Origin: a bacterium
GTDB taxonomy: Bacteria > Desulfobacterota > GWC2-55-46 > S146-80 > JALXFI01
DNA: 6,843 bases
Direction of reading: 5' to 3'
Assembly (NCBI GenBank): GCA_027069035.1
Contig: JALXFI010000334.1
Span: 6,402-13,244 of the forward strand
This document shows positions 5,645 to 6,843 of the stretch, in pieces; positions within the stretch are counted from its first letter, which is position 1; each line of letters opens with the position of its first letter. A program made the translations under genes and the position numbers. The notes beneath the pieces were generated by a model that searched no databases, was not told where the DNA came from, and saw only the letters and a list, made by a program, of their open reading frames with translations.

Positions 5645-5673
5645 TCTTCAAGGCAGTCTTATGATAGATTAAG

Positions 5674-5698
5674 CCCAAGAACAGCGATGGTTTTTGGG
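5674..5698 (+). promoter_or_regulatory. Hairpin in the leader of the glycosyltransferase gene
   Basis: CCCAAGAAC (5674-5682) pairs with GTTTTTGGG (5690-5698), nine pairs including one G-U, around a 7-base loop. AGTCT (5655-5659) and AGACT (5702-5706) can close a larger stem around it. The hairpin lies between the predicted transcription start and the ATG. A T7 run (5740-5746) follows about 40 bases later, too far for a simple terminator. Leader structure or weak termination of the upstream operon are both possible. Confidence 0.4.
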
Positions 5699-5768
5699 GT
5701 GAGACTTATTCCTTCCTAAAAACAGGCAGTAAATAATTCTTTTTTTGGGTGAAATGATTGGGGTAATT

Positions 5769-6843
5769 ATGGAGAGGTCTTTTTTAAACAGATATTTTCA
5801 TATTATTGCGTTGATAATTTTGGTTGTAGCTGTTTTTCTGGTATATGGAAACACTCTGCGGTCAAGTTTCCATTTTGACGATCTTCCGCAGATTGTAGAG
5901 AACCACAGACTCCAGAAGCTATCCAACATTCCTGAAATAATCATGGGTCAAAGGGGAGTTACCATGGCGACCTTTGCCCTTAATTATGCTGTAGGCGGTC
6001 TTAATGTGGTGGGTTACCACATCGTAAATATACTCATTCATATCATAAACTCCATACTTGTCTACTTTTTTTTATTCCATACATTTATGATGGTAAAAGA
6101 AGATGAGTTGTGGTCAAAGAAGATTGCCTTTTTCAGCGCTCTTATCTTTGCGGTTCATCCCGTGCAGACACAGGCTGTGACCTACATAGTTCAGAGGATG
6201 GAGAGTCTTTCAAGCCTTTTTTATCTTGCGGCCGTGTTATTTTTTATAAAGGGGGCAAAAGCTTCAACAGGGACAAGGAGTTTTTTTCTCTACACGGGTG
6301 TTGTTTTAAGCTATCTCTTAGGTTTTTATTCCAAGGAGATAGCCGTGACAATCCCTGCGATAATCTTTCTCTACGATCTCTACTTTATATCTGAAGGTGA
6401 GGTAAAGAAGGTATTTAAGAGATGGCCTATGTATGTGGTTATGTTCTTTCTTCTTGTCTTTTTTGTAGCAAAGACGATTATTCCATCAGGTGGATTCGGG
6501 GATTTAAATGAGGCGTCCGCTGGTTTTGCGGTAAAGTCAATAAGCCCATTGGAGTATCTGTTTACCCAGTTCAATGTGCTTGTGTATTACATAGTACTTA
6601 TCTTTGTTCCGATAAATCAGAACCTTGATTATGATTTTCCGATATCAAAGGGATTGTTTGAGTTTCCTGAGATAAAGGAGGGCACGGTGCTCAACTATAC
6701 GATTCCCCCGCCTGTTGTATCGCTTGTTATTTTACTAATCATTATAGGACTTGGAGTGTATTTATACAAGAAATCGGATGGCAGGCCGTTGTATAAGGTC
6801 GTTTCGTTCTTTATCTTCTGGTTTTTTATAATCCTTTCTCCTA
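5769..6843 (+). CDS. TMTC-like multi-pass membrane glycosyltransferase (GT-C type), N-terminal part
   Basis: The frame runs without a stop from the ATG at 5769 to the window edge (358 codons visible; the 3' end lies outside). An in-frame ATG at 5754 would add five residues; 5769 is preferred because GGGG at 5760-5763 is well spaced before it. The protein is very hydrophobic, with a first membrane segment at about 11-27 and several more. After the first segment comes SSFHFDDLPQIVEN (32-45), with D37/D38 in the first external loop, where GT-C enzymes have a catalytic acid. Further motifs are LNYAVGG (71-77), H84 and H91, HPVQTQAVTYIVQRM (130-144) and YSKE (187-190). This order matches bacterial relatives of eukaryotic TMTC O-mannosyltransferases, which usually continue into C-terminal TPR repeats. 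The enzyme is expected to use a polyprenyl-phosphate sugar at the outer face of the inner membrane; donor, acceptor and biological role are not known from sequence. It appears to be transcribed from its own promoter region, separate from the kinase operon. Confidence 0.85.
   Translation, partial: MERSFLNRYFHIIALIILVVAVFLVYGNTLRSSFHFDDLPQIVENHRLQKLSNIPEIIMGQRGVTMATFALNYAVGGLNVVGYHIVNILIHIINSILVYFFLFHTFMMVKEDELWSKKIAFFSALIFAVHPVQTQAVTYIVQRMESLSSLFYLAAVLFFIKGAKASTGTRSFFLYTGVVLSYLLGFYSKEIAVTIPAIIFLYDLYFISEGEVKKVFKRWPMYVVMFFLLVFFVAKTIIPSGGFGDLNEASAGFAVKSISPLEYLFTQFNVLVYYIVLIFVPINQNLDYDFPISKGLFEFPEIKEGTVLNYTIPPPVVSLVILLIIIGLGVYLYKKSDGRPLYKVVSFFIFWFFIILSP

Noticed and set aside
6110..6394. 94-codon frame within the right-hand gene, possible sign of a frameshift
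   Set aside because: The glycosyltransferase frame is continuous through this stretch with family motifs on both sides, so this is an out-of-frame shadow.

Overview
The window reads left to right on the + strand and looks like part of a chromosome of an anaerobic or facultative Gram-negative bacterium. Evidence for this is a multiheme c-type cytochrome, an exported von Willebrand A protein, a PAS histidine kinase with an NtrC-type regulator, and a bacterial TMTC-like membrane glycosyltransferase. Base composition is AT-leaning, with many ATA, AGA and AGG codons. The style of the kinase (H-box GVLHDINNPNN followed by a long helical stretch) and of the glycosyltransferase (HPVQTQAVTYIVQRM) is what I associate with Nitrospirota and Desulfobacterota. 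That placement is an inference from remembered family flavour, not a search result.

Layout. (1) 1-2013: the 3' part of a cytochrome c gene with three CxxCH haem sites, then, 3 bases after its stop, a secreted vWA-domain protein ending in two related beta-rich repeats; these two form an operon that begins before the window. (2) 2014-2500: a 487-base intergenic region, unusually full of structure: two long imperfect hairpins, a sigma-54-like site, a pair of AACAYGTT boxes, a good sigma-70-like promoter whose spacer is almost entirely an A14 run, and a hairpin touching the kinase ribosome binding site. (3) 2501-5594: a two-gene operon for a soluble histidine kinase with two PAS domains (the first carrying a CPWC motif) and its cognate REC-AAA+-Fis response regulator, whose sigma-54 contact loop is SAYSGA instead of GAFTGA. 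(4) 5595-5768: a promoter region with a sigma-70-like promoter embedded in a dyad and a structured leader. (5) 5769 to the end: the N-terminal 358 residues of a multi-pass glycosyltransferase, open at the right edge.

How the parts may work together. The kinase is cytosolic and probably senses a small ligand, redox state or metal through its PAS domains, then phosphorylates D60 of the regulator. The regulator should activate sigma-54 promoters if its variant loop is still competent. The dyads and the sigma-54-like site upstream of the kinase gene would suit autoregulation, but this is inference. Nothing in the sequence proves that the cytochrome/vWA pair or the glycosyltransferase is a target. 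No tRNA, rRNA, CRISPR array, insertion sequence or attachment site was seen.
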